Source: Saxidomus purpurata
Taxonomy: Eukaryota > Mollusca > Bivalvia > Venerida > Veneridae
Reading direction: 5' to 3'
Assembly (NCBI GenBank): GCA_022818135.1
Contig: JAFMSR010000013.1
Location: 26,568,262 to 26,632,261 of the forward strand
DNA: 64,000 nucleotides
Shown here one piece after another: positions 48,180-60,800 of this stretch (position 1 is the stretch's first letter; the number at the start of each line of letters is the position of its first letter). A model generated the notes under the pieces. The model did not search any database and was not told the DNA's origin. It saw nothing but the letters and a program-made list of their open reading frames with translations. The position numbers were made by a program, and so were the translations under genes.

Positions 48180-49040
48180 GAAAATGTAACAAAATATAAC
48201 CACTTGTACAGGAGTAAAATATAACCACTTATACAGGAGTAAAATATAACCACTTATACAGGAGTAAAATATAACAAAATATAACCACTTGAACAGGAGT
48301 AAAATATAACCACTTATACAGGAGGAAAATATAACCACTTGTACAGGAGCAAAATATAACCACTTATACACGAGTAAAATATAACAAAATATAACCACTT
48401 GTACAGGAGTAAATAATAACCACTTATACAGGGGGAAAATATAACCACTTATACAAGAGTAAAATACAACCACTTGTACAGGAGTAAAATACAACCACTT
48501 GTACAGGAGTAAAATATAACCACTTGTACAGAAGTAAAATATAACCACTTATACAAGAGTAAAATATAACCACTTGTACAGGAGTAAAATATAACCACTT
48601 ATACACCAGTAAAATATAACCACTTGTACAGGAGTAAAATATAACAACTTGTACAGGAGTAAAATATAACAAAATATAACCACTTATACAGGGGTAAAAT
48701 ATAACCACTTGTACAGGTGTAAAATATAACCACTTGTACAGGAGTATAATATAACCACTTATACAGGAGTAAAATATAACAAAATATAACCACTTGTACA
48801 GGAGTAAAATATAACCACTTGTACAGGAGTAAAATATAACCACTTGTACAGGAGTAAAATTTTCAACCACAAATATAACCACTTGTACAGGAGTAAAAGT
48901 TTAGGCCGCAAATATAACCACTTGTACTGGAGTAAAACGTTCGAGCGCAAATATAACCGTTTATACTGGATTAAAATTCTGACAACAATATAACCACTTG
49001 TGCCGGAGTAAAATGTTCAACCACAAAATTATAACCTATA
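48180..49040. repeat. 25-bp minisatellite, about 33 copies
   Basis: The unit ataaccacttgtacaggagt + aaaat is repeated head to tail, with variants cttata/cttgta. A 10-bp extra piece (ataacaaaat) is inserted at about 48187, 48270, 48381, 48665 and 48775. The last copies (48860-49040) are diverged and partly expanded. As 25 is not divisible by 3, all three minus frames stay open and cycle with a 25-residue period, which explains the long spurious frames. Confidence 0.95.
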
Positions 49041-50770
49041 CAGGAGTTTACATTTCAGTAGCATAGGTATAATAATATTGCTTCATAATGATAGAGTTAT
49101 TTGCAGTGTGCAATACAGTTTTCACACCACCAAAACTGGGGTATTACTCGTGTGTTCAATTATTATTATAAACGCCACTGCTAACACTTCTACTGACTGA
49201 AGCTAGAATTCTTTGCCCTCGTAAATATTGTCAATAATTACTTTACATGTACCTTCATTCTAATTATGATTAATTTAATTACAGTTTAGAATTATGACCA
49301 GTATTTCTGCATTGACAACATTCTTTAAGACAGAACAGGCATATGTCAAATAAGTCATGACTCACTTTGATTTTTACAATGGTATTGGTGGCTTATCTTC
49401 AAGGATAGTTTATTTTTGAGATGGAAAAACTTTCAATTAAGTGCTATTTTCCACAAGAGACTGAAATACTTTATTTTGGGATATAGTTTAGAGCAGAGAA
49501 AACTTTGATTTGATCTCTATACTTTGTTAAGTTACCTAATACGGTATCGGTTACAAGACACACCTAGAGAATTCATTTTCAATAGTTTGATATGGGCATG
49601 CAATTTATACTCAATGATAATTGTATTAGGTTTTAATAGTATGAGAATGGACCATTGGATAATGTGATTTGAATCTAAAGAGAATTATATTGCAGGGTGA
49701 ACAAATGCCCAATTTACATAATTGTGTGAATAGAAAAGATTTGTTAAGACAAAGATTGGATTCACTTTGCATATATATCACTTATCCTTAAATTTGATTA
49801 GCAGCTGCAAAGTGTGTTAAAGTGTTTTACCCCACTGATACTGAAACATGCTACATGGCAACACTTACAAGCTATTGCACATTCCAGGTTTTTCCCTGGG
49901 TTTCGAAAATCTGTTTCCACTTTTCAGCTATATTAGAACATGGACAGATATGGCCTAAACTTTCATCAACAATTTCAAATTTATTTCGCATTTCTGCAGA
50001 ATGTGCGTTGTTGGTGATATTGGCAGGGGAAGCCCTGCATTAATATAATGACATGAAATCAATTTGTCCATTTTTTTCTTACTTCTATAAGTTAATAGAA
50101 ATCTGAACAACAAAACAAATGTCGACAGTAAATTGAACCGCATTTTTAAAGAAAAGTGACAGTATCCCTATCAAATTGTTTCCCTTTGACTTTTTCATAC
50201 ATATTTACAAAATATATAATTAAATTTGTTCATAAGGAATAATGCTAGTTTGAAATAAAAGTCACCGTTACTTAAAAGCTCTTGAAGGAATAATTATCAT
50301 ACATAGATGTGACAAATCAAAGATTATGATGCTTTTATCAGTTCCTTCTATGACTCAATCATCAGATAATAAAATCAGGTTTAAAATTAGTAGAAACAAT
50401 ATTAAAAGGTTTTATTCGTATTTATTTTTTAAGATACAATAGTCTTGCATGAGAATCAGGTTGATAATCTCATAAAATAATACTAGCAAGACTATGTTAA
50501 CTCAAGTTACTATAGTCTTGCACTAAAACTTCCATAGTCAAATAAGGATTTTCAGAGACAACAGGATATTAACTCAAAATTTCCCTTAAAAGTCACAAAT
50601 GGATAAAGTTTATATTAAAATTCCAGTCTATTATGTAAACATATCTTATTTGTAGTTCACATCCCAAAAAAAAGTTTAAGTAGTCTAAGCATTGGGAAAA
50701 AATACAGTTTTTTCCTTCTCCTGAAAAAGATGTGGAAAGCAGTCAGTATAGTATTGCACCGAACCATCGA
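49040..50770. other. Spacer without recognised gene
   Basis: AT-rich. Two or three words reading atagtcttgca(t/c) lie at 50440-50520. No exon or mobile-element end was identified. Confidence 0.3.
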
Positions 50771-51075
50771 TTAACGTTATTTGGTGCTCTTACGTCAATA
50801 TGTTGGTCTGTAGAGTCGCCAAGTTTAAAGAATAATGGCTATGGACATGAAAAGTTCGATTTTGTCATATGCTAATGACATTTTACTTGTTACTGTTATA
50901 AAGGTAACTTACTGCAAATAATTATTTATAAAAAACATATTTCAGAATGGTAAAATGTTGTTTTGTTTAAGTGACTATTTATCCTTACGAACACTCTTAA
51001 GAATGAACAAAACAGGATATCGAAATTGTGCTTGCTCGAGTAAATCTGGATGACTCTCAGTACAACAAGTTTGCA
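50770..51075 (-). pseudogene. Remnant of a fourth cGLR copy with its 5' flank
   Basis: 50776-51003 matches the upstream flank of copy 2 (38046-38294; ggtgctcttacgtcaatatg, ttgtttaagtgactatttat). At 51004 the sequence jumps directly into about 65 bp of cGLR coding DNA (gaacaaaacaggatatcgaa, ttgtgcttgctcgagtaaat, ctggatgactctc). That segment corresponds to residues of about 80-102 in copy 1 numbering, just after the DLD motif. Everything else of the gene is missing, so it is not functional. Confidence 0.75.
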
Positions 51076-51780
51076 AATCTGCGCAAATAGTCCAAATTTC
51101 ATCCCTCTAGCTTTAAAAAATAAAAACTAGGCTAAAGCTGAAACCTGTATTAAAAACGGTACTCATTGCTGCAGCTACATAAACAGGAAAGTAGGTCAGT
51201 AGGTCAAGGTCAGTCAATGCCGAAATTTAAATTTACATGAAAAACTGTATAATTATGAAATGGTCCAAATTTCATTGCTGTAGCTTGAAACACAGAAAGT
51301 AGGTCAAGGTCAGTCACGATCAAAGTTGAAATCTGCATACAAAACTTTACACATAGTTCAAATTTCATTGCTTTTCATAGTATTTCAATTGGTTGTGGAG
51401 ATTGCATCCCTTTAACCTGTATGTTTTAAGAACAAAGGACCATACTTCTGACAAGATGTTTGTGTAATTTACTCTTGCCTAAATATTGAGGAAATGATGC
51501 AAGTTTCAAAGGGTTAAGTGAAATGATTAAGACTTCAAACTAACTTGTCCGAAACATTTATAATAACCACAATAGTGATACAATGTATGTGGGAAAAGGG
51601 CATAATTCTATCAAAATCATACGAATAGAGAACATGATGATAGACAGGTATAACAATGTTCAAAACAATGTCTGTAAAGGTCAAGATGAAAAATGGACTG
51701 GTACATAAAACGAAACACGAGGTGTGACGCCAACAAAGACGCCAACACAGATATCATTTTAGTGGGATACCAGTAACTCA
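51075..51780. repeat. Bivalve dispersed repeats
   Basis: 51080-51380 has repeated phrases tccaaatttcatt and aggtcaaggtcagtcan. 51420-51780 ends gaggtgtgacgccaacaaag, similar in type to the 9.2-10.3-kb repeat end. Confidence 0.5.
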
Positions 51781-52050
51781 CTTTAAACTACGTATAATCG
51801 AGGTAAAAAACAACTGCTTTGGACGCCATCTTGCATTTCTCCATGGCAACCAATCTTGTTCATAATAACTGCTTATAAAATAAAACTGCATAACTGCATG
51901 TAGAGCACTGTGGATATTAAATAAGACTTGCTATACATTGTCACATACAGTTTTGAATCAACAGAAAAAGATATCGTGAAATGGCAATGTGTTTTGGCAA
52001 ATTTTGACCTTTTAACCCGATAGTAACTTGGCAATGAATCCTATATGCCA
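51780..52050 (-). repeat. Inverted relative of the 40.3-41.9-kb repeat unit
   Basis: Minus-strand words gattggttgccatggagaaa, tgcaagatggcgtcc and ttctgttgattcaaaact match the array at 40310-41940. Confidence 0.6.
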
Positions 52051-52234
52051 TGATGAATAAAGAATTGAATTGAATGATTTTAAGTACTGTCTTAGTTCAA
52101 ACGGGTTTGCAAGTTCCATGTAAACCTTCTCATATTACACCTTGACATGGACAAGCGACCATTTTGGACATATTTGGTAACAGCGATAATCACGACTTGT
52201 CCGTGGGTGAGTAATTTAAGTCGCTGATGTGAGA

Positions 52235-52555
52235 TCACTGTTACCTTGCTCTCATAGATAGACCGTGACGGCCATTGGTTTGCGCCCTGCTACCGACCAT
52301 GTATCTTTATGTGAGAAAAGGGGAAGGTTCTTACGAAGGATCGGAGTCTATAGTACTGGTTCTACCCAGCTGTTATCTAGCTCTCATAGATTGACTGTCA
52401 TTGGTCTGCGCCCTGCTACCGACCATGAAAGGTGGCTGTTTCTTACGGAGGATCGGAGTATTTAGTACTTGTTCTACCCAGGAACGATTGTTATGTAAAC
52501 TGTCCGCCTGTTAAAATTACCATGGTTGGAACGGGCGTTAAACAACAACAACGAC
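52235..52555. repeat. Dispersed element with an internal duplication and gcgttaaacaacaac tail
   Basis: About 115-125 bp are duplicated (52249-52375 and 52376-52490): gctctcatagat, tgcgccctgctaccgaccat and ggatcggagt occur in both halves. The segment ends ggaacgggcgttaaacaaca followed by a short caa run, a tail type I recognise from molluscan repeats. Short open frames here are not genes. Confidence 0.6.
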
Positions 52556-52559
52556 GACT

Positions 52560-54517
52560 TGTCGTCTTACATTGTGAGCAATTTATTCTTTTCACAGCGA
52601 TAGAAGGTTCTTGACCTACAACAGTCCAATTTGCGACTTTTAGTGTAGTAAAAGCATAAGTAACGAAACAGTTTGCTTCAGCGGAAGCCAGGGCCTATCT
52701 TGTAACAGTACACAAAGCGTCTAGTGTTGTCACAGCGTAAAAAAGGCTCGTACGTCATGCCTTGTTACAGCATGAACAATATCTTGTTTTTATAACGCCA
52801 AAGCAATGTCTAGGATAATGTCTTGTCTTGCAAAAACGTTTTGAGTCTTGTTACATCGTGGCTACGTCTTGTTACAACGTCAGATTTGTCTTGTTATAGA
52901 GCAAGAACTGTCACGGAGAAATACGTCAGCCACAGAGCAGCCTTGTCACGCCTTGAGTATGTTGAATTATAAGTTGAACCAGTGGAAGAAGTACAGTACT
53001 ACGGGGCAGGGAGGACACATTATACATGTATACAACTCCTGACCTGTAGGTTTTGGATTTGAATCTCGTCTAGAATCAAAGTGTACACTAAGGTTACGTA
53101 ATTTTCTCATTATTAGTGTTTCGTGACGCAAACTTTATTTATAACGTTGCCGCACAAAAAATCCTGGGTGTGTATGTGGACAAAACACTAAGTTGGAATA
53201 CGCAAGTAGATAAGATGTGCTCAAAGTTAAACACAAAGTTATATCTGTAGTCTGTAGTTCATGATTTTATATGTCTGCAACAACAGTCCATGGACGGAAT
53301 GTGCACTGTTACCAATAGCTGCATAGTGAACCAGGAGTCGTGTATAGCACATTTTAGTTTTCGCTCAAGTCATTTATATATTTAACAAGTAGCTCATTTT
53401 GACACTAAAATCTCAAGCGTGAATATCAATGATTAAACAATCTTTTTTATTCCAGAGGTCGGTGCGAAAAAATACAGCGGTAAAAAATTCTAGACAAAAA
53501 AACTTTGCCGAGTAAAAGTTTGATCTATAAGTTGGAACATTCTGCACAGAATCAGGGACGAATTAACGCCATTTCCTCTTTTTTATCGTCTTCAGTTTTT
53601 GTTGGTCTCATTTCTTCACCACAGTTCTACCAAGTTTTATAAAAATACTCGCAACTACAGTTTGTCTGATATACGGCCCATTTAAGTTTGTATTTAAGTT
53701 TAAATAGAAAATCAAAACCAACAGGGGCCTTATATTTGAAAAGGACATCTGTAACATTGTATCAATTTTTGGTAGGGAGTCATTTGGTGGATATCTGTGT
53801 CACATTAAATTAAACTCTGGCATGTACATCCACTTGAAGGGATCACATATCTTGACATTATAAAATGTTCTAAGGGCCTTAACTCCTGCATTCTGCCAAC
53901 AGTATGACTGTTACACGCAGGCCCACACTTCATTGTAAATGTTAACAATCTATCAAGTTTTATTTAAATACTAGTACTCAAAACAATGTCTTGGCTATGC
54001 CGGCTTATAGGTTCATATGATATATGGGAAACAGTACACGCCAGTTGGGGCTTCTGCGTGTTTTTAAACTTTGGTCTAAAATTATTAGGGAATTATTTTT
54101 GCGGCATAAAATTCAACGAGCGCAATTTTCAAAGTTTGCGTGTAGACTAAAAGTTTTTAAAAAACAAAAAAGTACTAAGGCCGTATGAATACAAGACCAC
54201 ATTTTCCTCGTATTAGTAAACATTTCTGTCAAATGTTATTTAAATACATCCAACAATATCTGAGATATGCGTCTTTTAAAACTGTGTGATATATATCTTT
54301 TAATTTATGCGCTATATATATTGCATCCGTTTATTATTTCTATACATGTTTACACGAAACAGCCGGTACCTGTCACTTAAATTATACTCACATCATTTGT
54401 AATAGTTCCTGTCTTTATACTACCCTATTTTTATTGTCTATTATCATTGGACGGGAAAACATAGCGCCGCCCCTTGCTTGTGACACTGAATAATACAATT
54501 TTTTGTGTAAATTTCAG
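52560..54517. other. Region upstream of the homeobox gene
   Basis: 52560-53040 contains many gtcttgtta/acagc words in a loose repeat. The rest is AT-rich. An acceptor (gtaaatttcag at about 54517) directly before the 5' UTR implies that a non-coding first exon and promoter lie somewhere in or beyond this stretch. None was resolved. Confidence 0.35.
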
Positions 54518-54564
54518 GTTAATTGGTACTTAGATCTAAGAATTCTTTTTTTTAAAATAAAATT

Positions 54565-54873
54565 ATGAATATAGAAACGAATAATATCGTTCTTTACATA
54601 ACTGGTGAATTTGATTTTGGAAATGAAATATTTCTGCAGAGTAGCAAAAATGAAGGAAATTCAACTGCTGGAGAGTTAGACATAAAGACATTAACAGACA
54701 CAGCGAAAACATTAGTTCAGGAAGAAAGATACGATGACTTTGGTCAACTTGTTCAACAGATTAACGCTCAAGGATTTTTTCGCAGACAGATGGAAGACGA
54801 AGAGTTTTTGGTTATGTATTTGAAATACAAATTGCACCAAGGACACTACCAGGACATCTTCCATATTCTTGAG
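54565..54873 (+). CDS. SIX-TALE gene exon 1 of the coding region (SIX domain, N-terminal part)
   Basis: 103 codons from ATG (context aaattATGA). The donor is CTTGAG|GTAACT, phase 0. An acceptor at 54516-54517 shows this is not the first transcribed exon. It encodes the first helices of the SIX-like domain and ends at HILE. Confidence 0.8.
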
Positions 54874-57800
54874 GTAACTCCTGACCGGTGCTTAAATTAT
54901 TGAGAAAAATACATGCTATTTTGTACAAACAATTGTATAGACCTGCAGTTTCTACCTAATGTATTAGATCAGGGTCCGTATATCATGTAATATACGGACC
55001 CTGATCAGACACGGGTCACAAAAATTGACTAAAAGCTGACCAAGTACTTTTGTTCATTTTTTAAACCAAGTAGGAAGCACGGGTCAATCTGCAGAAGTTT
55101 TGGTTATCGGTCTATGTAACTACGGAATTTTTAACTATCTAGTCAAATGTGTAAAATGATGTACAGACTGTTGTAACTGATGCTTACAAAAATTTGGCAT
55201 GACAAAGTCTTGTTTAGGAAAAAATGTAGATTAAAGCCCAAGGAGCACAATTATAACAAAAAGCTCTAGATTATTTCACCAAGAAAGAAATCTTACCGGC
55301 CGGCGGAAATGACCTTATATTTGTACAGTGTAAAACCATTCCTAACTTTGCTTTTTAAATCGACAAGTACATGTTAGAAACATAGGCTACAGTATCTGAA
55401 AAAATCTTCAAGTATATCCAGTAAATTCAAAGTGGTCTTGGGGCTTTAAGATTTATTTAAGTAGCATTTGACTTACTAGCTCCAAAGTATTAAACTTAAA
55501 AGTAGCATATGGCAACATTAGTGTTGATATGCCGTTCAGGTCGTCTATTTTCTCTTGTTTGTTTATGATTTGTGTGTGTTTATGTGTGAAAGTATACGAA
55601 CCCTGATCGTGTCGTCAAATCGGGCTTGTAAAAGGAGTGTGTGATTGTACAAGTTGTAGAGGTGTGCTGTTTTTCAAACAAAGCCACGTCAAGTGCATGT
55701 GCTCCTTCAAACTCAGTACAGCAAAAAGCGACCGCCCAAGAGAAGCTCTTAAAACACGTAGTATCTCGAGCAAGTTTGACTGTATTTGTCATGATAGGTT
55801 GGCGTTTACTATTTTAGACATCTTACAATACAAAAACAAAATCATTTCTTGATACCAAGAATTCAAATTCTTGCAAATCAACAAATACTTTTCATTATCT
55901 TTTAGAAATGCATTTTCTCGACGGACCTCAGTAAACATATCAGCAAACACATTGTTGATACAAGAAAATCGAATCCTTGACAACAGATTGTTTTTTTAAA
56001 TATCAAGAAATACAAACCCAGAAACAGTTTTTTCTTCTTCTGAAGACTTGTATAGCTATTAGACGACCTAATTCAAACGCGTCAATACGATTTAACAATG
56101 GTTTTCGAAACGTGTCTGACATCAAGAAATATAATAATAATGCAGATATATCATTGTAAGCCTAGCTGTGACTTCGACTATCAGGAGTAGATTAACCTTT
56201 ATCCTGCTAAATTTGTAAAATGGACTTTTCCATCTTCGTATTTGGACAGTACCATGAATTGCTCAAAGGGGTGTTACGTAAAAGTGTACTTGCTGAAATT
56301 TTTGCCAACAGCAGGCTAAGGCAGTCATATCTATTGTTTCACAGACAATACAATCATATAAAATGGTCAAACAATACAAGAAAATAGTTGAAAAGTAAAC
56401 AATTTCCAACGTCTTTTATACGTGTAGTAAATTTTGTTGCAGAATGTGGAAAATACGAGTGATCCAATATTTATAGAGCTTTGGGACGAAGCACATTACC
56501 GGCATTATTTTGCGCAACATGGCGGCATACTGACGTCCACTAACAAATTTCGGATTAGGCAGAGGTAAGTTGCCGACCGAGACAAAACGAAAACAGCAGT
56601 AGAAGGTGACACGGTGTAGTAGTAGCTATGTGTATTTCACAGCAGCAGGCGACAATCTGTGTCTATTTCACAGTAGAAAACGACGATCCGTGTCTATTTC
56701 ACAGTAGTAGGCGACAATCTGTGCCTATTTCACAGTAGTAGGCGTCAATCTGTGCCTATTTCACAGTAGTAGGCGTCAATCTGTGTCTATTTCACAGTAC
56801 ATGTAGTAGGCGATAAACCTATGTCTATTTAACAGTAGTAGGCGACAAACTATGTCAATTTCACAGTAGTAATGGTTTGTTTAGTTTTGTGACTTTGTCA
56901 GTTACTTAAAGAACAGTGCGTCCCACAAAATAGTGGTTTGTTTAGTTTGGTGACTATGTTAATTACTTTAAGAACAGTGCGTCCCACAAACTTGCCATAT
57001 AGAATGCCTTAATTTTGACTAAGTCAATGGACGTAACTTTGGTATTGGTGTCGGAGTTTTGTCGAGTCAAAGACCAGTACGTGCCTCAAGATTTTCAGGA
57101 CGGACAAGAGCAATGCTATACTTTAGGGAAGAAAAATGTTTAAGATAACCTGGCCTTACCTTGCTAGTACTGTAAAGAACAGCCACGCCCTATTTCTAAT
57201 TAGGAAGAAATGCAGATACACTTCATATTTTGTAAATTACTTAAATATGTTACATTCACTGTTATTGCATTGACTGTGGAAGAACTCGCAATATAATTAT
57301 TGTATTTGCATGTACAGTGTATTTGGCCCTCAATAATTCTACAATGTACATTTTGTGTTTGTAAAAGATATGTTCGTTCCATGGCATAAGGTAGCATTAT
57401 ACAGTTATACGTAACGTATTTACTTAGAGGATAATCCACGGCTGAGCCGGGCGGGGACGTGATAATCGACCCGCAGGAAACATTATGGCACGAGGGCTTT
57501 AGCCCGAGTGCTATTACGCGACTGGGGGCCGATTATACGCTCCGGCCCGGTTCAGCCGAGAATTAACGTTTATAATACATATCTTGTTTTTAATCAGTAT
57601 TCTATCATACAATGTACAAAACTAATAGATACTAGAAAAAAACGAGTAACGCACAGATCATGTTCATTCAGTGATGATGATTAAAAGTTGGTGTCTTTGC
57701 TCAAGTAGAAGTGCGACACGACCATTCCTTGAAGTTTTATCGTTACGCGTCATCTTTTTCCTAGTGTTGATATGTGTGCATCTTGTTACATATCATACTT

Positions 57801-60800
57801 TCATATCTATTTTCTACTTTGTTTGTAATGATCTCTTTTGATTGCGATTCAATAGATTTCTCGGTGTCGGCCCTTTTATTCAAGAGGTGACGTCATTTGT
57901 AGTCGTTGACGTCGCGGGCCTCTTTACGCGCGGACCAATTATTTTATAATGCTCTGACCGTAAAGATAATCATCATAATTCTGTAAAAAATTGTTACTTT
58001 ATATAGTAACATGTGTATTATATGTAACTATATATTTTTCTTTCAGAAATCCACCCCCTCCGCGTATCTGTCCGGGAGGTATACGTCCAACGTTTCGTCT
58101 TACGGAGAGTTCAGTGTCTGTCTTACGTGAGTGGTACAATGCGCATTCCACAGACCCTTATCCGTGCAAGAATGCAAAACAAGCCCTTGCACAACGAGCA
58201 GGAATTCCATTAACTAAGGTATTTTATGATTTTAATTTTAGGTATATTACGATAATCAAATTGCTTCTTCAAGACCTACCAATACACTGACGACAGAGCG
58301 ATTATGGCGTTCGCGTCCGGTGCGATAAATCCCCGGTTTCGAATGCCACCCGAGGTTTGCCTTTGGATCATACTTGTCTGTGATAACAGCGACAGAAAAC
58401 CTGCTGCCTTCATGACTTGGAACAAATAGTGGAACGAATACTTATTAGTTAATGGCTAGTTTTCCTCGGAATCAAACTAAAATAAATTCGCATAAATTAA
58501 AACTGCAGATACCAGTTTATGCAGGTTAAAAAGGTCGTACCACAGCAGGATTCGAACTCCAAGCTTTCATGTTATAAATTTTGATCAAGAAGTGAGAGGG
58601 CGGATGTCACAGAAGACACACGACTGGGCATGAATCATTTTATTGTAGTCTGTGGATGGTGTCGCAACAGCGATTGCTGTAAAATGAAATTATTTGTTTT
58701 GCATCCTATTACTATTAAAACTATTTAGTACAAAATCCAAATACGTTACGCTACACATGGTTGTTTATTTCGTTACGTTCCATACACAGGTTATTGATTA
58801 CGCTACGTTGCTGATTTTTTCCATGCAATTTGATTGCGTATCGTTCCAAACACGCGGTTGTTGATTGCGTTATGTTCCATTTCTACAGTTGTTGATTACG
58901 TGACTTTCCTTAACAGCGGTTGTTTATTGCGTTACGTTCCATTTCTACAGTTGTTGATTGCGTTACGTTCCATTTCTACATTTGTTGATTACGTGACGTT
59001 CCAAAGCAGCGCTTGTTCATTGCGTTACGCTCCACATCAAAGTCGGTTGATTGCGTTGTGCTTCAAACCAACTGTTGTTGTCAATGATTGTGTTTAGTTT
59101 AATATTCATGGCTGTCGTATATTTGCATCACGCTCCACACATCCACAGTTGATTGCGTTACGCTCTTTACGAGGTATTTAGAGCTTATCGCACTCTACAA
59201 TGATAAGCAGTCTTCCGGCTCTTGCGGCGTTTATATATGAATTTAAAAACTCGTGGTAACCGAATAGATTAGAACAGACTGCACTTCAATCGCAAGCTGA
59301 TCTTGGTCCATGCCGATCACAAAATCTAAATTATTATTTTATTCTTTTTAACTCTTTGGATGTCCGTCTGTCCGTCCACAATTCGTTTAAAACATCTAAT
59401 CTGAAACCACTTGGACAATGGTGATGAAACTTGGAAGAGATGTTCCTGGCATGAATCTCTACCATGTATGTTCAAATATTCCCATGTGATGCAGAACTCT
59501 TGTTGCTATGGTAACTGAAAGGAAAAACTTTAAAAAATCTTCTACAAAACCACAAAGCTTAAAGCGTAGATATTTGCATGTAGTATGTAGCATCTTCTAG
59601 AAGATATCAACCCAGTTCCTGGCTTCAAAATTGATCCATACCGGGGGTCACTTGTTTGATATATAGACTTACTTATGAAAAACTGTCAAAATCATTTAGC
59701 CTAAAGCTCGGATATTTGGTGTGTAGCATTGTCTAGTGAACCTCGACCATATTTGCTGAAACCATACCACTGGGATCAAAACTGATCACATCCAGGGGGT
59801 CACAGGTTTTCATATAGACTTGTACATGAAAAACTTTCGTTGTTTAGCGTTGGTTAGTGGACCTCTACCAAAATTGTTCAAAGCATGCACCGGGATTTAA
59901 CCTTTACCATGTTCAAAATATGTCCTTGGCTAAAAGTTGACCACGTCCTGGGTCGCTTCTCTGTATATAGAGTTATAGGAAAAGCTTTAAAAATATCAAC
60001 AAAGTATTGTCTGGTGCCCCGTGCTCAAATTGACCACACCCATAGGATAACAATGTTAAACCTATTATGTTAAAAAAGCTCGGGAGAACCATTAGACATA
60101 GGATACTCAGATTTCATGGACAGATTGAACCAGTGATATATACATGTATCGATTTGATTTACTTTCAGGTGAATAGTTGGTTCGCGAACGCCCGTAGAAG
60201 ACACAAGAACGAACTTCAGAAGTTAAACAAGAAGTCTGGTAAGAAAATTGGAACAGTAAATTACACATCTAAGTATGTAAAAAGCAAACAGAAGTTAGAT
60301 TTAGTAAATAAATCTAAAGAAACAGAAGAAGAAGGGAAAACTGATACAGACGAACGCGTTGTAAACGTTGGAAAGAGTTCAAAAATATATTTTGCTAACG
60401 AAAATAGCAACTGGTTCGACAATTTATGTAATGTGACCTTAGATCACCCCAATATGAAGTCGAGTGAAAATTCAAGACAAAGCCAATCTTCTGAGGTATT
60501 GTTCAACGATGAAAATGTCGGTGATTTACCGCAGTTATGTAGTCATTCTCGCGCTACTGTGTACACATTTTACAAACAAAACGGCTCGAAGACCGATGGG
60601 TTAAGTGAATACGTAACACCAAATCAGAGAGTGCCCTTTTCAGAAGTTCCAAGGAGAGATAATGAACAGTCAGAGAAGAGGAACATTTTGTTTGGAGGTG
60701 AACTGAAACCAGACGAACAAAATGACAACACAGCTTATGAAAACATTAATAATGAATACCCACAAGGAACTATTCAGAATTCAATACTTAAAACGCCAGT

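Noticed and set aside
48141..48950. Overlapping minus-strand frames with PVQVVIFYS/YKWLYF repeats
   Set aside because: Produced by the 25-bp minisatellite in all three frames. They look like membrane proteins but lack splice context and codon constraint.
48180..49040. CRISPR-like array
   Set aside because: The copies are contiguous without unique spacers, the genome is eukaryotic, and no cas genes are present.
60067..60168. Frame upstream of exon 4 of the SIX-TALE gene
   Set aside because: A clear acceptor (tactttcag at 60168) and the family alignment place the exon start at 60169. The upstream part is intron.
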